DNA of 64,000 bases from Roseomonas sp. GTDB taxonomy: Bacteria; Pseudomonadota; Alphaproteobacteria; Acetobacterales; Acetobacteraceae. The stretch lies in the NCBI GenBank assembly GCA_020249505.1, contig JADCFN010000008.1, positions 47,434 to 111,433 on the forward strand, written 5' to 3'. The notes below the pieces were generated by a model. That model worked only from the letters and a program-made list of their open reading frames with translations, searched no databases and was not told the DNA's origin. This document shows positions 40,486-49,661 of this stretch, piece by piece. The position numbers and the translations under genes were made by a program. Positions within the stretch are counted from its first letter, which is position 1; every line of letters begins with the position of its first letter.

Positions 40486-41801
40486 ACGGCCCCGAAAAAT
40501 CTAGGCGGCACGGCGCCATCTTCAGCCAGGATCAGCGCCGCAAGCCGCGCCATCTCTGCCTCACCAATCACCGGCCCGGCAAAGCGCTGGCATTTCGCCA
40601 TCACCGCCGCTTCATCAAGCGCATGCCCCGGATCACCCGCAATAGCACCGACGGACGCCTGATGGCTTTCACCATTCGCCAGCGTCACGATCAACCGGGC
40701 GCCGCGTTTTTCGGCGGCTGTCAGCGCCGTGTCTTCCGTGAGTTCCACCAAGCCCTCAAGCCGCCGCAGCGCAGGATCAGCCAGCTCGGTATCGGTATAG
40801 GCAGAGGGTCCAAGATCACCCTGCATCAGCGCCGCCGCCACTGCCCAGGAAAGGCTGAATTGCGCCTGGATGGCGCGCGCGGGCGCGCGATTGCCGGCAT
40901 AGCGCAAAGCCTCGGCATAGGTTCCAAGGCGGAGCGCCGTCACATCACCAAGCCGGCTGGCCACCGCCGCGCGCAATTCCAATACGGCGGCAGCGGCGTA
41001 ATGCGCATGGCGCACACCGGCGAAGGGTTTGATATAGGCTTGCTCGATCAGCCATTCGCCAGCAGGCGCACGCGTAGCCGGTGCATCATGGAGAAGCGCG
41101 ATGCGCCGCGCCTCAGCCAAGCCATCCGCAGGCGCATCCATGCCAGCACGCGCGGCTGCCGCTGCCATGGCGCCGAGCAATACCGCATGGGCAGGATAGC
41201 TGTTCCGCCCATCCATCCCAGCGGCAATCGGCGCGTAAAGCGCAAAGGGAATCTGGCAGGCAGTCAGGCGCACGGCGCGCGCCACTTCGGCAGCAGCACC
41301 GCCCGCTAGCCGTGCCGCCGCCGCAGCGGCGCCTAGCGTGTGCCAAGACCCATCCACATGCATGCCGGGTCGGATGCGCCAAATCTCCCCCGCACGACCA
41401 GCGATTTCATAGCCAAGGGCGAAAGCGGCATGCGCGGCGCCTGGCGCAACCCGCCCCGCCGCCAAGGCCGCGATGCAAAGCGGTGCGACGGCCAGTGCCG
41501 GGCGTCCATGGGCGCGGGCCAGGCCCTCATTCGCTTCATCCCAGCACATGGCAGCGGCGAGCACCGCCGCAGCACCGGCTTCTGAAAGCCCGGCCGCGCA
41601 TCCCGGCAAATAAACCGTACCCGGCATGGTGATGGCCAGCGCATCAGCAAAGCGGCGCGGCGTGGCATGGCCAAGCCCCGCGATCATGCAGCCGAGGCTA
41701 TCCAGCAACAGCAAGCGCGCGGCATCCGCGACCGAACCGGCAGGCCCGCCCCAGGCGAAGGCAATCACATCATCGAAATCGCCTTCAGGGCGTGCGGTCA
41801 T
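40482..41801 (-). CDS. MmgE/PrpD family dehydratase-like protein
   Basis: 439 residues. MmgE/PrpD fold: ARLLLLDSLGCMIAGLGHAT (N-terminal helices), ALGYEIAGRAGEIWRIRPGM with the HVDGSWHTLGAAAAAARLAG block around the catalytic histidine, and WLIEQAYIKPFAGVRHAHYA. The family includes 2-methylcitrate dehydratase, cis-aconitate decarboxylase and others, so the substrate is open. In this window it lies next to tcuAB (cis-aconitate producer), which makes a tricarboxylic acid substrate plausible but unproven. Start at 41801 overlaps the GNAT gene by 17 bases; frame to 41927 is antisense-like. Confidence 0.88.
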   Translation of the reverse strand: MTARPEGDFDDVIAFAWGGPAGSVADAARLLLLDSLGCMIAGLGHATPRRFADALAITMPGTVYLPGCAAGLSEAGAAAVLAAAMCWDEANEGLARAHGRPALAVAPLCIAALAAGRVAPGAAHAAFALGYEIAGRAGEIWRIRPGMHVDGSWHTLGAAAAAARLAGGAAAEVARAVRLTACQIPFALYAPIAAGMDGRNSYPAHAVLLGAMAAAAARAGMDAPADGLAEARRIALLHDAPATRAPAGEWLIEQAYIKPFAGVRHAHYAAAAVLELRAAVASRLGDVTALRLGTYAEALRYAGNRAPARAIQAQFSLSWAVAAALMQGDLGPSAYTDTELADPALRRLEGLVELTEDTALTAAEKRGARLIVTLANGESHQASVGAIAGDPGHALDEAAVMAKCQRFAGPVIGEAEMARLAALILAEDGAVPPRFFGAV

Positions 41802-42237
41802 AGGTGATCCACATGGTGCGTTTGGCGACGCGATCATAAACGCCGCGCCCGCGATAATTGTCATCCGCCGTGATCCAGCGCACCACAGACCAACCACGTT
41901 CGCGCGCCATGGCCGCCAGATGATCAATCAACGCATCGGCTACGCGCTGACCGCGCGCAGCGGGGTCCACAAACAGATCATCCAGGAAGCAGCCTGTGCT
42001 AGCCGAAAGGGGGCGCGCAAAGGGGCGATAATGCGCGATCCCAATCGCCAGACCTTCCGCGTTTTCTGCGATCAGCCCCTTCACCTCATGCGCGGAGTCT
42101 TGCGTCCAGGACCACACACGCGCGCGCATCTCAGGTGTTTGAGTCACACGGTAGAATTCAGCGTAGCCGGCATAGAGAATTTCCCAGCGAGGCCGGTGAT
42201 GCGGTGCCAGTGGCACAATGCGAAGCGAGACGGTCAT
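41785..42237 (-). CDS. GNAT family N-acetyltransferase
   Basis: 150 residues with the acetyl-CoA binding motif FLDDLFVDPAARGQRVADAL (motif A, RGxGxA-like as ARGQRVADAL) and the following FVD strand. Substrate not recognised. Overlaps the MmgE/PrpD gene at its 3' end and the NUDIX gene by four bases at its 5' end, so these three are one transcript. Confidence 0.88.
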   Translation of the reverse strand: MTVSLRIVPLAPHHRPRWEILYAGYAEFYRVTQTPEMRARVWSWTQDSAHEVKGLIAENAEGLAIGIAHYRPFARPLSASTGCFLDDLFVDPAARGQRVADALIDHLAAMARERGWSVVRWITADDNYRGRGVYDRVAKRTMWITYDRTP

Positions 42238-42818
42238 GGAATAGGCTTTGGCGCAACGTGAAACTGCACCCTTCCGGTCGCCTGCAAAGCCACCATCAGG
42301 GAAGCAACATGCCCGGCTTGCAAAAAGGCGCCGCTGCCAATCAATGCAGGAATTTCCGCAAGTGCCATCAATTCCACCGCGATTTCCTCACCGGCATCCA
42401 GGCTTTGCGCGCCATCGGCATAAGCGCCCTCAGCCAGCACGATATGAATGCGGTTGGTATGCGTGGCCGAATTGGGGCTGAGGCTGGTGATGAGGCGAAA
42501 TTCACGCGCGGCGAAACCGGTTTCCTCACGCAATTCACGCGCAGCCGCTTCAAGCGGGCCGGCATCCTCCGCATCCATCACGCCGCCCGGCAATTCCAGA
42601 TGCACACAGCCGGCGCCATGGCGATATTGGTGGTTCACCACCAGCCGATCATCATCGGTCAACGCCACCACATGCACCCAATCGGCATATTCAAGCACGT
42701 AATAGGGATCAAGCACCGCACCTTCCGGCGTGATGCAATGATCCGCGCGCAGCCTGATCCAGCGATCAGCATGAATCAGGCGGCTGCCGGCCACGCGCCA
42801 GGCACCTGGCCGGCGCAT
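42234..42818 (-). CDS. NUDIX hydrolase
   Basis: 194 residues. NUDIX box GGVMDAEDAGPLEAAARELR followed by EETGF, complete with the metal-binding glutamates, and a typical VLEYADWVHVVALTDDD lead-in. Layout is like ADP-ribose diphosphatase (NudF/AdprP) family members. GcvP stop codon lies two bases from its 3' end. Substrate inferred only at family level. Confidence 0.9.
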   Translation of the reverse strand: MRRPGAWRVAGSRLIHADRWIRLRADHCITPEGAVLDPYYVLEYADWVHVVALTDDDRLVVNHQYRHGAGCVHLELPGGVMDAEDAGPLEAAARELREETGFAAREFRLITSLSPNSATHTNRIHIVLAEGAYADGAQSLDAGEEIAVELMALAEIPALIGSGAFLQAGHVASLMVALQATGRVQFHVAPKPIP

Positions 42819-42820
42819 GA

Positions 42821-45727
42821 TTATTCCGCCGCGATCTGCTGGGCGTAGCTTTCCAGCGGCGCGCAGGTGCAGACCAGATTGCGGTCGCCATAGACATTAT
42901 CCACGCGCTTCACCGGCGGCCAGTATTTGCGCGCCTTGACGAAGGGCAGCGGAAAGGCGGCCTGCTCGCGGCTGTAGGGGTGCGACCAAGTCTCGGCCAT
43001 CACCTCGGCGGCCGTATGCGGCGCGTTTTTCAGCGGATTATCGGCCTTGTCCATGCGGCCCTGTTCCACCGCGCGAATTTCGGCGCGGATTGCGATCATC
43101 GCATCAATGAAGCGATCAAGCTCGGCCTTCGGTTCGCTTTCGGTTGGTTCCACCATCAACGTGCCGGCCACGGGCCAGGACATGGTGGGCGCATGGAAGC
43201 CGTAATCCTGCAAACGCTTGGCGATATCTTCCACCAGCACACCGCCGCCTTGCTGGAAGCCGCGGCAATCCAGAATGCATTCATGCGCGACCATGCCGTT
43301 CGCACCTTTGTAGAGCACCGGGAAATGGCCATCCAAGCGCTTGGCCATGTAATTGGCGGAAAGGATCGCAACCTCGGTCGCGCGACGCAAAGCCTCAGGC
43401 CCCATCATGCGGATATAGGCGTACGAAATCGGCAGGATGGAAGCGGAACCAAACGGCGCCGCACTGACGGGGCCAAAGCCTGTGGCAGGCCCGGCTTCCG
43501 CCAGCATGGGGTGATTGGGCAAATGCGGCGCCAGATGCGCGGCAACACCGATTGGTCCCACACCCGGCCCGCCACCGCCATGTGGAATGCAGAAGGTCTT
43601 GTGCAGGTTCAAATGGCAGACATCAGCGCCAATCGCACCGGGGCTAGTCAGGCCCACCTGCGCATTCATATTGGCGCCATCCATATAAACCTGCCCACCC
43701 TTGGCATGCACCAGCGCGCAGATTTCCTTGATCTCGGCTTCAAAAACGCCATGCGTGCTGGGGTAGGTGATCATCAACGCGGCAAGCTTGGCGCCATGCT
43801 GATCAAGCTTCGCCTTCAGGTCATCAATATCCACATTGCCATCACGGTCGCAGCCGACAACCACCACCTGCATGCCCGCCATGACGGCGGAGGCCGGGTT
43901 GGTGCCATGCGCGCTTGATGGGATCAGGCAAATGGTGCGGTCCGCCTCGCCGCGCGAAAGATGCCAGGCGCGAATGGCAAGCAAGCCAGCATATTCACCC
44001 TGGCTGCCGGCATTGGGCTGCAAGGATACGGCGGCAAAACCCGTGATGCGCGCCAACCAGGCTTCCAGCCGGCGGATCATGGTGATGTAGCCCGCCGCCT
44101 GATCCACTGGCGCGAAGGGATGGATATTGCCGAAGCCCGGGAAGGTCACCGGAATCATCTCGGCCGTTGCGTTCAACTTCATGGTGCAGGACCCGAGCGG
44201 GATCATGCTGCGATTGAGCGCGACATCCTTGTCTTCGAGGGATTTCATATAGCGCAGCATGCCATGTTCGGAATGATGGCTATTGAAGACAGAAGCCGTC
44301 AGGAAAGGCGAAGTACGACGCAGCGCCTCCGGCAAGTCACCTGCAAGTGCCAGCCCATCAAGCGAAGGCGCAGGCTTGCCCGCCGCTTCCGCTAAGGCAC
44401 CAACCAAGCGCGCCAGATCATCGCGGGAAATCGTCTCATCCATGGCAATCGCCACGGCACCGTCATCCACACGCCGCAGATTGAAACCATGCTTCAACGC
44501 CGCCGCCATCACGGCATCGGCACGCGCGCCGACTTCAAGCGTGATGGTATCGAAGAACCCTTGATGGCGCAGCCCAAAGCCAAGCCGCGTAGCGGCATCA
44601 CCCGCCAGCCGCGCCAGTAGCCGCACGCGCTTCGCAATGCGCGTCAGCCCTTCCGGCCCATGCCACACCGCATACATGCCGGCCATCACTGCCAGCAGCA
44701 CCTGCGCGGTGCAGATATTGGAAGTCGCCTTTTCGCGGCGGATATGCTGTTCGCGCGTTTGCAGCGCAAGCCGCATGGCGGGCGCGCCCGCGGCATCCAC
44801 GGAAACACCCACAAGGCGCCCCGGCATCAGCCGCTTATGCGCATCCGTCACCGCCATGAAGGCAGCATGCGGCCCGCCATAACCCATCGGCACGCCGAAA
44901 CGCTGCGCGCTGCCCACCACAACATCCGCGCCCATTTCGCCCGGCGGCTTCAACAACGTCAGCGAAAGCGGATCAGCCGCGACAATCGCAAGCCCGCCCG
45001 CCGCATGCACCGCGGCGATCTCGGCAGTCAGGTCGCGCACTTCACCCGTGGTGCCGGGATATTGCAGCACCAGCGCGAAGGGTTTCTCAGTGGCGCAAGC
45101 AGCAGCAATGCCCGCCACTGCCGCCACCACAACGCGATAGCCAAGCGGTGCCGCGCGGGTTTCCAAAACGGCGCGGGTTTGCGGGTGCAGATCAGCGGCC
45201 AGCACAATCACGTTGGATTTGCCGCGCGTGGCGGCATGGGCCAGCGCCATGGCTTCCGCCACCGCGGTCGCCTCATCCAATAGCGACGCATTCGCAACCG
45301 GCAGGCCGGTTAAATCCGTCACCATGGTCTGGAAATTCACCAGCGCTTCCAGTCGGCCCTGCGCGATTTCCGCCTGATAGGGCGTATAGGCCGTGTACCA
45401 GCCCGGATTTTCCAGAATATTGCGCAGGATCACCGGCGGCGTCAGCGTGCCGTGATAGCCAAGCCCGATCAGGGATTTGACATCGGCGCGGTTCTGATCG
45501 GCCAAGGCGCGCAATTCGGCAATCGCTTCAGCCTCACTCACTGCGGGCGGCAGGGCGGAAAGATCCGCTTCCAGTATCGCGGCCGGCACGGTGCGCGCGG
45601 CAAGTTCGGTCAGGCTGCCAGCACCCACCACGCGCAGCATTTCGCTGATTTCGGCTTCCGATGGCCCGATATGGCGCCGGTCAAAAGCGTATTGCGCTTC
45701 CAGCGCAGTCAGTTCAGCGGCGCTCAT
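42821..45727 (-). CDS. gcvP: Glycine decarboxylase (P-protein)
   Basis: 968 residues, the usual length of the homodimeric P-protein. PLP lysine lies in [20 protein letters not shown], and [20 protein letters not shown] and [10 protein letters not shown] are strong family blocks. Decarboxylates glycine and transfers the aminomethyl group to the lipoyl arm of GcvH. Last gene of gcvT-gcvH-gcvP; overlaps gcvH by four bases (45724-45727). Confidence 0.98.
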   Translation of the reverse strand: MSAAELTALEAQYAFDRRHIGPSEAEISEMLRVVGAGSLTELAARTVPAAILEADLSALPPAVSEAEAIAELRALADQNRADVKSLIGLGYHGTLTPPVILRNILENPGWYTAYTPYQAEIAQGRLEALVNFQTMVTDLTGLPVANASLLDEATAVAEAMALAHAATRGKSNVIVLAADLHPQTRAVLETRAAPLGYRVVVAAVAGIAAACATEKPFALVLQYPGTTGEVRDLTAEIAAVHAAGGLAIVAADPLSLTLLKPPGEMGADVVVGSAQRFGVPMGYGGPHAAFMAVTDAHKRLMPGRLVGVSVDAAGAPAMRLALQTREQHIRREKATSNICTAQVLLAVMAGMYAVWHGPEGLTRIAKRVRLLARLAGDAATRLGFGLRHQGFFDTITLEVGARADAVMAAALKHGFNLRRVDDGAVAIAMDETISRDDLARLVGALAEAAGKPAPSLDGLALAGDLPEALRRTSPFLTASVFNSHHSEHGMLRYMKSLEDKDVALNRSMIPLGSCTMKLNATAEMIPVTFPGFGNIHPFAPVDQAAGYITMIRRLEAWLARITGFAAVSLQPNAGSQGEYAGLLAIRAWHLSRGEADRTICLIPSSAHGTNPASAVMAGMQVVVVGCDRDGNVDIDDLKAKLDQHGAKLAALMITYPSTHGVFEAEIKEICALVHAKGGQVYMDGANMNAQVGLTSPGAIGADVCHLNLHKTFCIPHGGGGPGVGPIGVAAHLAPHLPNHPMLAEAGPATGFGPVSAAPFGSASILPISYAYIRMMGPEALRRATEVAILSANYMAKRLDGHFPVLYKGANGMVAHECILDCRGFQQGGGVLVEDIAKRLQDYGFHAPTMSWPVAGTLMVEPTESEPKAELDRFIDAMIAIRAEIRAVEQGRMDKADNPLKNAPHTAAEVMAETWSHPYSREQAAFPLPFVKARKYWPPVKRVDNVYGDRNLVCTCAPLESYAQQIAAE

Positions 45728-46101
45728 GCCAGGCTATCCACGAAGGAATGATAGGCACCTTCATCCATCAGCGCAGTGATTTCGCCGGCATCGGCGGGCT
45801 CGATGCGGAAGAACCAACCGCCTTGCGTCGGTTCGCGATTGACCAAGCCAGGATCGTCCGACAGCGCAGCATTCACTTCAATGATCTTGCCCGCGATTGG
45901 CGCATAGACATCAGACGCGGCCTTAACGCTTTCCACAACGGCGCAGGCCTCACCGGCGGCAACCAAGCGGCCCACTTCCGGCAAATCCACAAACACCACA
46001 TCACCCAGTGCATTCTGCGCGTGATCGGTGATGCCCACCGTCGCGCCATCGCCATCGCTGCGGACCCATTCATGATCCTTGGAAAAGCGCATGTCAGCCA
46101 T
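45724..46101 (-). CDS. gcvH: Glycine cleavage system H-protein
   Basis: 125 residues. Lipoyl lysine in [20 protein letters not shown], with [13 protein letters not shown] before it and WFFRIEPAD after. Carries intermediates between P-, T- and L-proteins. Fourteen bases between its start and the gcvT stop, which keeps translation in step. No lipoate-attaching enzyme is in the window. Confidence 0.98.
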   Translation of the reverse strand: MADMRFSKDHEWVRSDGDGATVGITDHAQNALGDVVFVDLPEVGRLVAAGEACAVVESVKAASDVYAPIAGKIIEVNAALSDDPGLVNREPTQGGWFFRIEPADAGEITALMDEGAYHSFVDSLA

Positions 46102-46115
46102 GATCAGTTATCCTT

Positions 46116-47228
46116 TCAACGAGCGTAGCGATGGGGGGCAAAGGGCATGGGCGCGACACGGGCAGGAACCGCCTTGCCGCGCACCATCAAATCAAGGGCA
46201 GTGCCGTCTTCGGCAAAGGGGCGCGCAACATAGCCCATGGCAATCGGCGCACCCACGGAAGGGCCAAACCCGCCCGAGGTCACTTCACCAATCACCGCGC
46301 CATCCGCGCTTGCAATCGGCGTATGGCCGCGCGCCGGCTGGCGGCCTTCGGGGCGAAGACCAACGCGCAGCCGCTTTGGCCCATTGGCTAATTCGTCGCG
46401 CACACGCTCCGCACCCGGAAAATTCCATTCCATGCGCCGACGCTTGCCGATGCTCCAGACCAGCCCCGCCTCAACAGCGCTGGTCGTTTCATCAATATCG
46501 CTGCCGTAAAGGCAAAGCCCGGCTTCAAGCCTGAGAGAATCCCGCGCCCCAAGCCCCGTCGGCATCACACCGGGAAGTGCGAGCAAGCGGCGCGCGAACG
46601 CCTCCGCCTGATCGGCGGGCACCGAGATTTCAACGCCATCCTCACCGGTATAACCGCTGCGGGAGATGATAGCGTTGACGCCACCGATATCGAAGCTGCC
46701 AATGCCCATGAAGGAAAACGTCGCAAGCCCTGGCGCCAAGGTCGCGAGTGCCGGCACCGCCCCCGGCCCTTGCAGCGCCAATAGCGCGCGATCCTCATGC
46801 CGATGCAGCGTCACACCCTCCGGCAAATGCGCCGCGATATGGCCGAAATCATGTTCCTTGCGGCTGGCATTCACCACCAGAAAAATCCGGTCGCCCAGAT
46901 TGGCGAACATGAAATCATCCAGAATGCCGCCGCTTGGCGATGTCAGCAGCCCATAGCGCTGCCGCCCGGGCTTCAGCCCCGCGACATCGGCGGGCGTCAA
47001 CGCTTCCAAGGCAGCCGCCGCGCCTTCGCCACGCAATTCCGCCTGCCCCATATGGGAGACATCGAACAACGCAGCGGCGGCCCGGCAATGCAAATGCTCC
47101 GCCATGATGCCGGCCGGGTATTGCACCGGCAGCGCATAGCCGGCGAAGCCCACCATGCGCCCGCCCAATTCGCGGTGCAGCGCGGCAAGCGGGGTTTCCG
47201 CCAGGGATTCGGTTTGGGACTCGACCAC
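46116..47228 (-). CDS. gcvT: Aminomethyltransferase (T-protein)
   Basis: 370 residues. ALFDVSHMGQAELRGEGAAA and GYTGEDGVEISVP with RDSLRLEAGLCLYGSDID are the tetrahydrofolate-binding T-protein signatures. GTG start at 47228 with GGGAGG upstream. Its leader carries a tandem glycine riboswitch, so glycine induces the operon. Converts methyleneamine on GcvH and tetrahydrofolate to methylene-tetrahydrofolate and ammonia. Confidence 0.97.
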   Translation of the reverse strand: MVESQTESLAETPLAALHRELGGRMVGFAGYALPVQYPAGIMAEHLHCRAAAALFDVSHMGQAELRGEGAAAALEALTPADVAGLKPGRQRYGLLTSPSGGILDDFMFANLGDRIFLVVNASRKEHDFGHIAAHLPEGVTLHRHEDRALLALQGPGAVPALATLAPGLATFSFMGIGSFDIGGVNAIISRSGYTGEDGVEISVPADQAEAFARRLLALPGVMPTGLGARDSLRLEAGLCLYGSDIDETTSAVEAGLVWSIGKRRRMEWNFPGAERVRDELANGPKRLRVGLRPEGRQPARGHTPIASADGAVIGEVTSGGFGPSVGAPIAMGYVARPFAEDGTALDLMVRGKAVPARVAPMPFAPHRYAR

Positions 47229-47271
47229 GCTGCCTCCCGCCGCGTCGCGCGGCGAAATGGGTTCAACACGT

Positions 47272-47455
47272 GGTCCCCCTCTGTCTGATGACCTGAGAGA
47301 TTCGGCGGGGGCGTTGCCTCACCTTTCTCCGTCGGTGCCATGGCCTGCGCCATGGGCTTTCCAGAGGCCCCTTCCCCGCGCGGCCCTTGTTGCCTGAGCG
47401 TTTCCGGGGACCGGTTGCGCCTTCGGCGGCAGGCAGGCCTGCTCTCTCCCGCGCG
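47272..47455 (-). promoter_or_regulatory. Tandem glycine riboswitch upstream of gcvT
   Basis: Read on the reverse strand, this leader contains both aptamers of a glycine riboswitch. Aptamer 1 runs from GGGAGAGAGCAGG through GCCGCCGAAGGCGCAA to GGAAACGCTCAGGCAACAAG; aptamer 2 from CTCTGGAAAGCCC through CACCGACGGAGAAAGGTGAG, ending CTCTCAGGTCATCAGACAGA. These conserved boxes are diagnostic. The 3' end lies 44 bases before the gcvT GTG, leaving room for an expression platform controlling the ribosome site. Known elements of this class activate glycine cleavage genes when glycine is abundant. Confidence 0.94.
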
Positions 47456-47600
47456 GTGTCAAACGGGGTGGAGGGTGAATGGCAGATCGGGCCAGGGCGC
47501 GCAATACGGAATCATTCGGCGGAAATCATCTGATGTTTAAGGCTTTGGTTAATCCTTCTCATTGACTATATGCGCTTTCCTATTACCGCCCGGAGCAGGC

Positions 47601-48146
47601 ATGGACGGCTTCTTTCTTGGTCAATCCCGCATCGCGCACCACCCTCCGGTGGCGCGGTTTGAGGTTTGTGCCGATGCTCTGCTGGAAGCCCATGGCGGCG
47701 TGGTCTATCGCGACTCGGCTTTGCGCGGCCCCTGCATGAACGGCATCAGCCTTGGCATGTTGAGCGCCTTTCTGGGCGAACCCGCCAGCGTGGGCCGCCT
47801 GATGCGCCTGGATGAGACGCTGACGCGGCGCATCTACCGCCGCCTGATCTGGGATGAGCTTGGCGCGGACCGCCTGCCACCGGGGCTTGATCTGGCATTG
47901 ATGGCCTTTGCGCTGGAAGCCGGGCCGCATGCCGCGATCCTGGCGCTGCAGGATGCGCTTGGCCTTGCGCGCAGCGGCGCCTTGGATGAACCAAGCCGCG
48001 CCGCCATGCAGGGGCTGGAAGCAGGGCCGGTCATTTCCCGTATTTTCGCGGCCCTTGCCGCGCATTGCCTGGCATTGGGCCAGCTTCCAGGACGCGCCTT
48101 GGATGAATTGCGCGCCGCCGCGCTTGGCATGGCAGGGTCAGGCTGA
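47601..48146 (+). CDS. GH108-like (muramidase/peptidoglycan-binding type) protein, catalytic motif altered
   Basis: 181 residues. The layout follows phage-type N-acetylmuramidases of family GH108: CADALLEAHGGVVYRDSALR in place of the N-terminal FEGGY-x-D block, NGISLGML in place of the TKYGIS block, and a C-terminal LPPGLDLALMAFALEAGPHA plus ILALQDALGL-like repeat that mimics the VNAGP...LQ...LG...DG.LG peptidoglycan-binding part. The canonical Glu-Gly-Gly is replaced by E-A-H-G-G, so activity is doubtful. No signal peptide and no holin next to it. ATG 47601 used; the frame extends upstream to 47562 without a ribosome site. Its last codons overlap the convergent TVP38 gene. Confidence 0.5.
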   Translation: MDGFFLGQSRIAHHPPVARFEVCADALLEAHGGVVYRDSALRGPCMNGISLGMLSAFLGEPASVGRLMRLDETLTRRIYRRLIWDELGADRLPPGLDLALMAFALEAGPHAAILALQDALGLARSGALDEPSRAAMQGLEAGPVISRIFAALAAHCLALGQLPGRALDELRAAALGMAGSG

Positions 48147-48842
48147 ACCCGCCTGATCCTCCAGCACTTGCCCGGCGCGATGCCGGCGCAGCAGCCACAG
48201 CCCGATCAGCACCGAAACCACAAAAAGCGCTGCCGCGAGGCCCATCTGCCAGGCGCCATCCACCCGGATGCCCTTGCCGAGTAGCGCGAAAATCACCGTC
48301 TGCGGCACATAGCCAAGCGCCGAGGCCGCCAGGAAAGCGAGCGGCGGCACCGCCGCCATGCCAGCCAGCAGATTGACTGCCAGATTATTCCCAATAGGCA
48401 GCAAACGCAGCGCCAGCGTGGCGCCAAAGGGGCTGCCCACCAGCACATCGCGCATGGGCCGCAACCTATGGCCGAAACGCCCAGCCAGCCGTGCTTCTGC
48501 CCAGGGGCGGCCAATGGCCCTTGCCCAGGCATAGGCCAGGCCGCAGCCAAGGATCTGTGCCGCCAGCGCAAGCGCCGTCCCTTCCACCACGCCAAAGGCA
48601 TAGCCGGCGAGGAACGCAATGCCCTGGCGCGGCACGCCAGCCGCTGTCAGCGCTGCCCCGGCCAGCACGAAAACCGCATCGCCGACCAAGCCCTGCCCCA
48701 GCACATATTGATCAACCCATTCGGTCCCCGGCGCGGCGCCCAGGCTTTTCAGTAAAAATCCACCGGCCATGAGCCCAAGGGCCAGCACCAGCAACCGGAT
48801 CAGCGCCGCCCGCCGACGGGCGGAAGGCGGGGGGGTGGTCAT
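48138..48842 (-). CDS. TVP38/TMEM64 family (DedA-like VTT) membrane protein
   Basis: 234 residues, about six membrane segments. Family motif region VPRQGIAFLAGYAFGVVEG and ALRLLPIGNNLAVNLLAGMA (the conserved proline/glycine re-entrant loop). Members of the SNARE-associated Golgi/VTT family are thought to move lipids or polyprenyl lipids between leaflets, a role that fits the adjacent polyprenyl-type glycosyltransferase. Overlaps that gene by four bases. Confidence 0.9.
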   Translation of the reverse strand: MTTPPPSARRRAALIRLLVLALGLMAGGFLLKSLGAAPGTEWVDQYVLGQGLVGDAVFVLAGAALTAAGVPRQGIAFLAGYAFGVVEGTALALAAQILGCGLAYAWARAIGRPWAEARLAGRFGHRLRPMRDVLVGSPFGATLALRLLPIGNNLAVNLLAGMAAVPPLAFLAASALGYVPQTVIFALLGKGIRVDGAWQMGLAAALFVVSVLIGLWLLRRHRAGQVLEDQAGSA

Positions 48843-49591
48843 GCCTCGGGCTCGATCACCGGGCGCTTGCCGCGCCGTTGCAGCCAGGCAACGCCGATCA
48901 GATCAAGGATACTGACCGCGAGCCGATCCAGCGTGCCGTAATTGGATTTGCCGCGAACGCGCGGGCGGTGATTGACCGGTTCGCTGATCACCACACCGCC
49001 CGCGCGCAGCGTCAGCGCCGGCAGAAAGCGGTGCATGTGATCGAAATGCGGCAGGCTGAGGAACAGCGCGCGCGAAAACACCTTCAGCCCGCAGCCGGAA
49101 TCGGGTGTGGCATCGCGCAGCATCCAGGCGCGAAAGCGATTGGCGAAGCGGCTGCTGAAGCGCTTCACCGTCGAATCCCGGCGATTGACGCGATGCCCGG
49201 CAATCAACACCGGCACGCCCTGCGCGACCTCAGCCTCAGCGCGCGCCAGAAGGCGGGGGATATCGGCGGGGTCGTTCTGGCCATCGCCATCAAGGGTCGC
49301 GATCCATTCGCCCCGCGCGGCCTTTACCCCCGTGATCACGGCGGCCGATTGCCCGCAGGAAGCGCGGTGGCGCATCACCCGCAAAGGGGCTCCGGCGTCC
49401 CGTGCCGCGGCCAATTCCTGCGGAGTCGTATCGGTGGAACCATCATCCACATAAACAATCTCATGCGCCACACCGGCCAAGGCGGCGCGGATTTCGGCAA
49501 TTAGCGGCGCGATGTTCGGCGCCTCATTGCGCACCGGCACCACCACGGAAATGCGCGGCGCGGCCGAGGGCAGAGCATTATCGGAAACCAT
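48839..49591 (-). CDS. Glycosyltransferase family 2 (dolichyl/polyprenyl phosphate sugar transferase-like)
   Basis: 250 residues, no clear membrane anchor. ISVVVPVRNEAPNIAPLIAE, HEIVYVDDGSTDTTPQELAA and ATLDGDGQNDPADIPRL (nucleotide-sugar DxD-type motifs), with DSGCGLKVFSRALFLSLPHF. Resembles DPM1-type polyprenyl-phosphate mannosyl/glucosyltransferases. Start at 49591 (MVSDNALP) has no good ribosome site; the frame continues to 49624. Divergent from ctaA with about 70 bases between. Confidence 0.87.
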   Translation of the reverse strand: MVSDNALPSAAPRISVVVPVRNEAPNIAPLIAEIRAALAGVAHEIVYVDDGSTDTTPQELAAARDAGAPLRVMRHRASCGQSAAVITGVKAARGEWIATLDGDGQNDPADIPRLLARAEAEVAQGVPVLIAGHRVNRRDSTVKRFSSRFANRFRAWMLRDATPDSGCGLKVFSRALFLSLPHFDHMHRFLPALTLRAGGVVISEPVNHRPRVRGKSNYGTLDRLAVSILDLIGVAWLQRRGKRPVIEPEA

Positions 49592-49661
49592 GAGAATTTT
49601 GCGGTAGCAGGGCCGCCAAGACACGGCAAGCAGGGGTGCATCGCCCCGCGACTGCCCCTAT

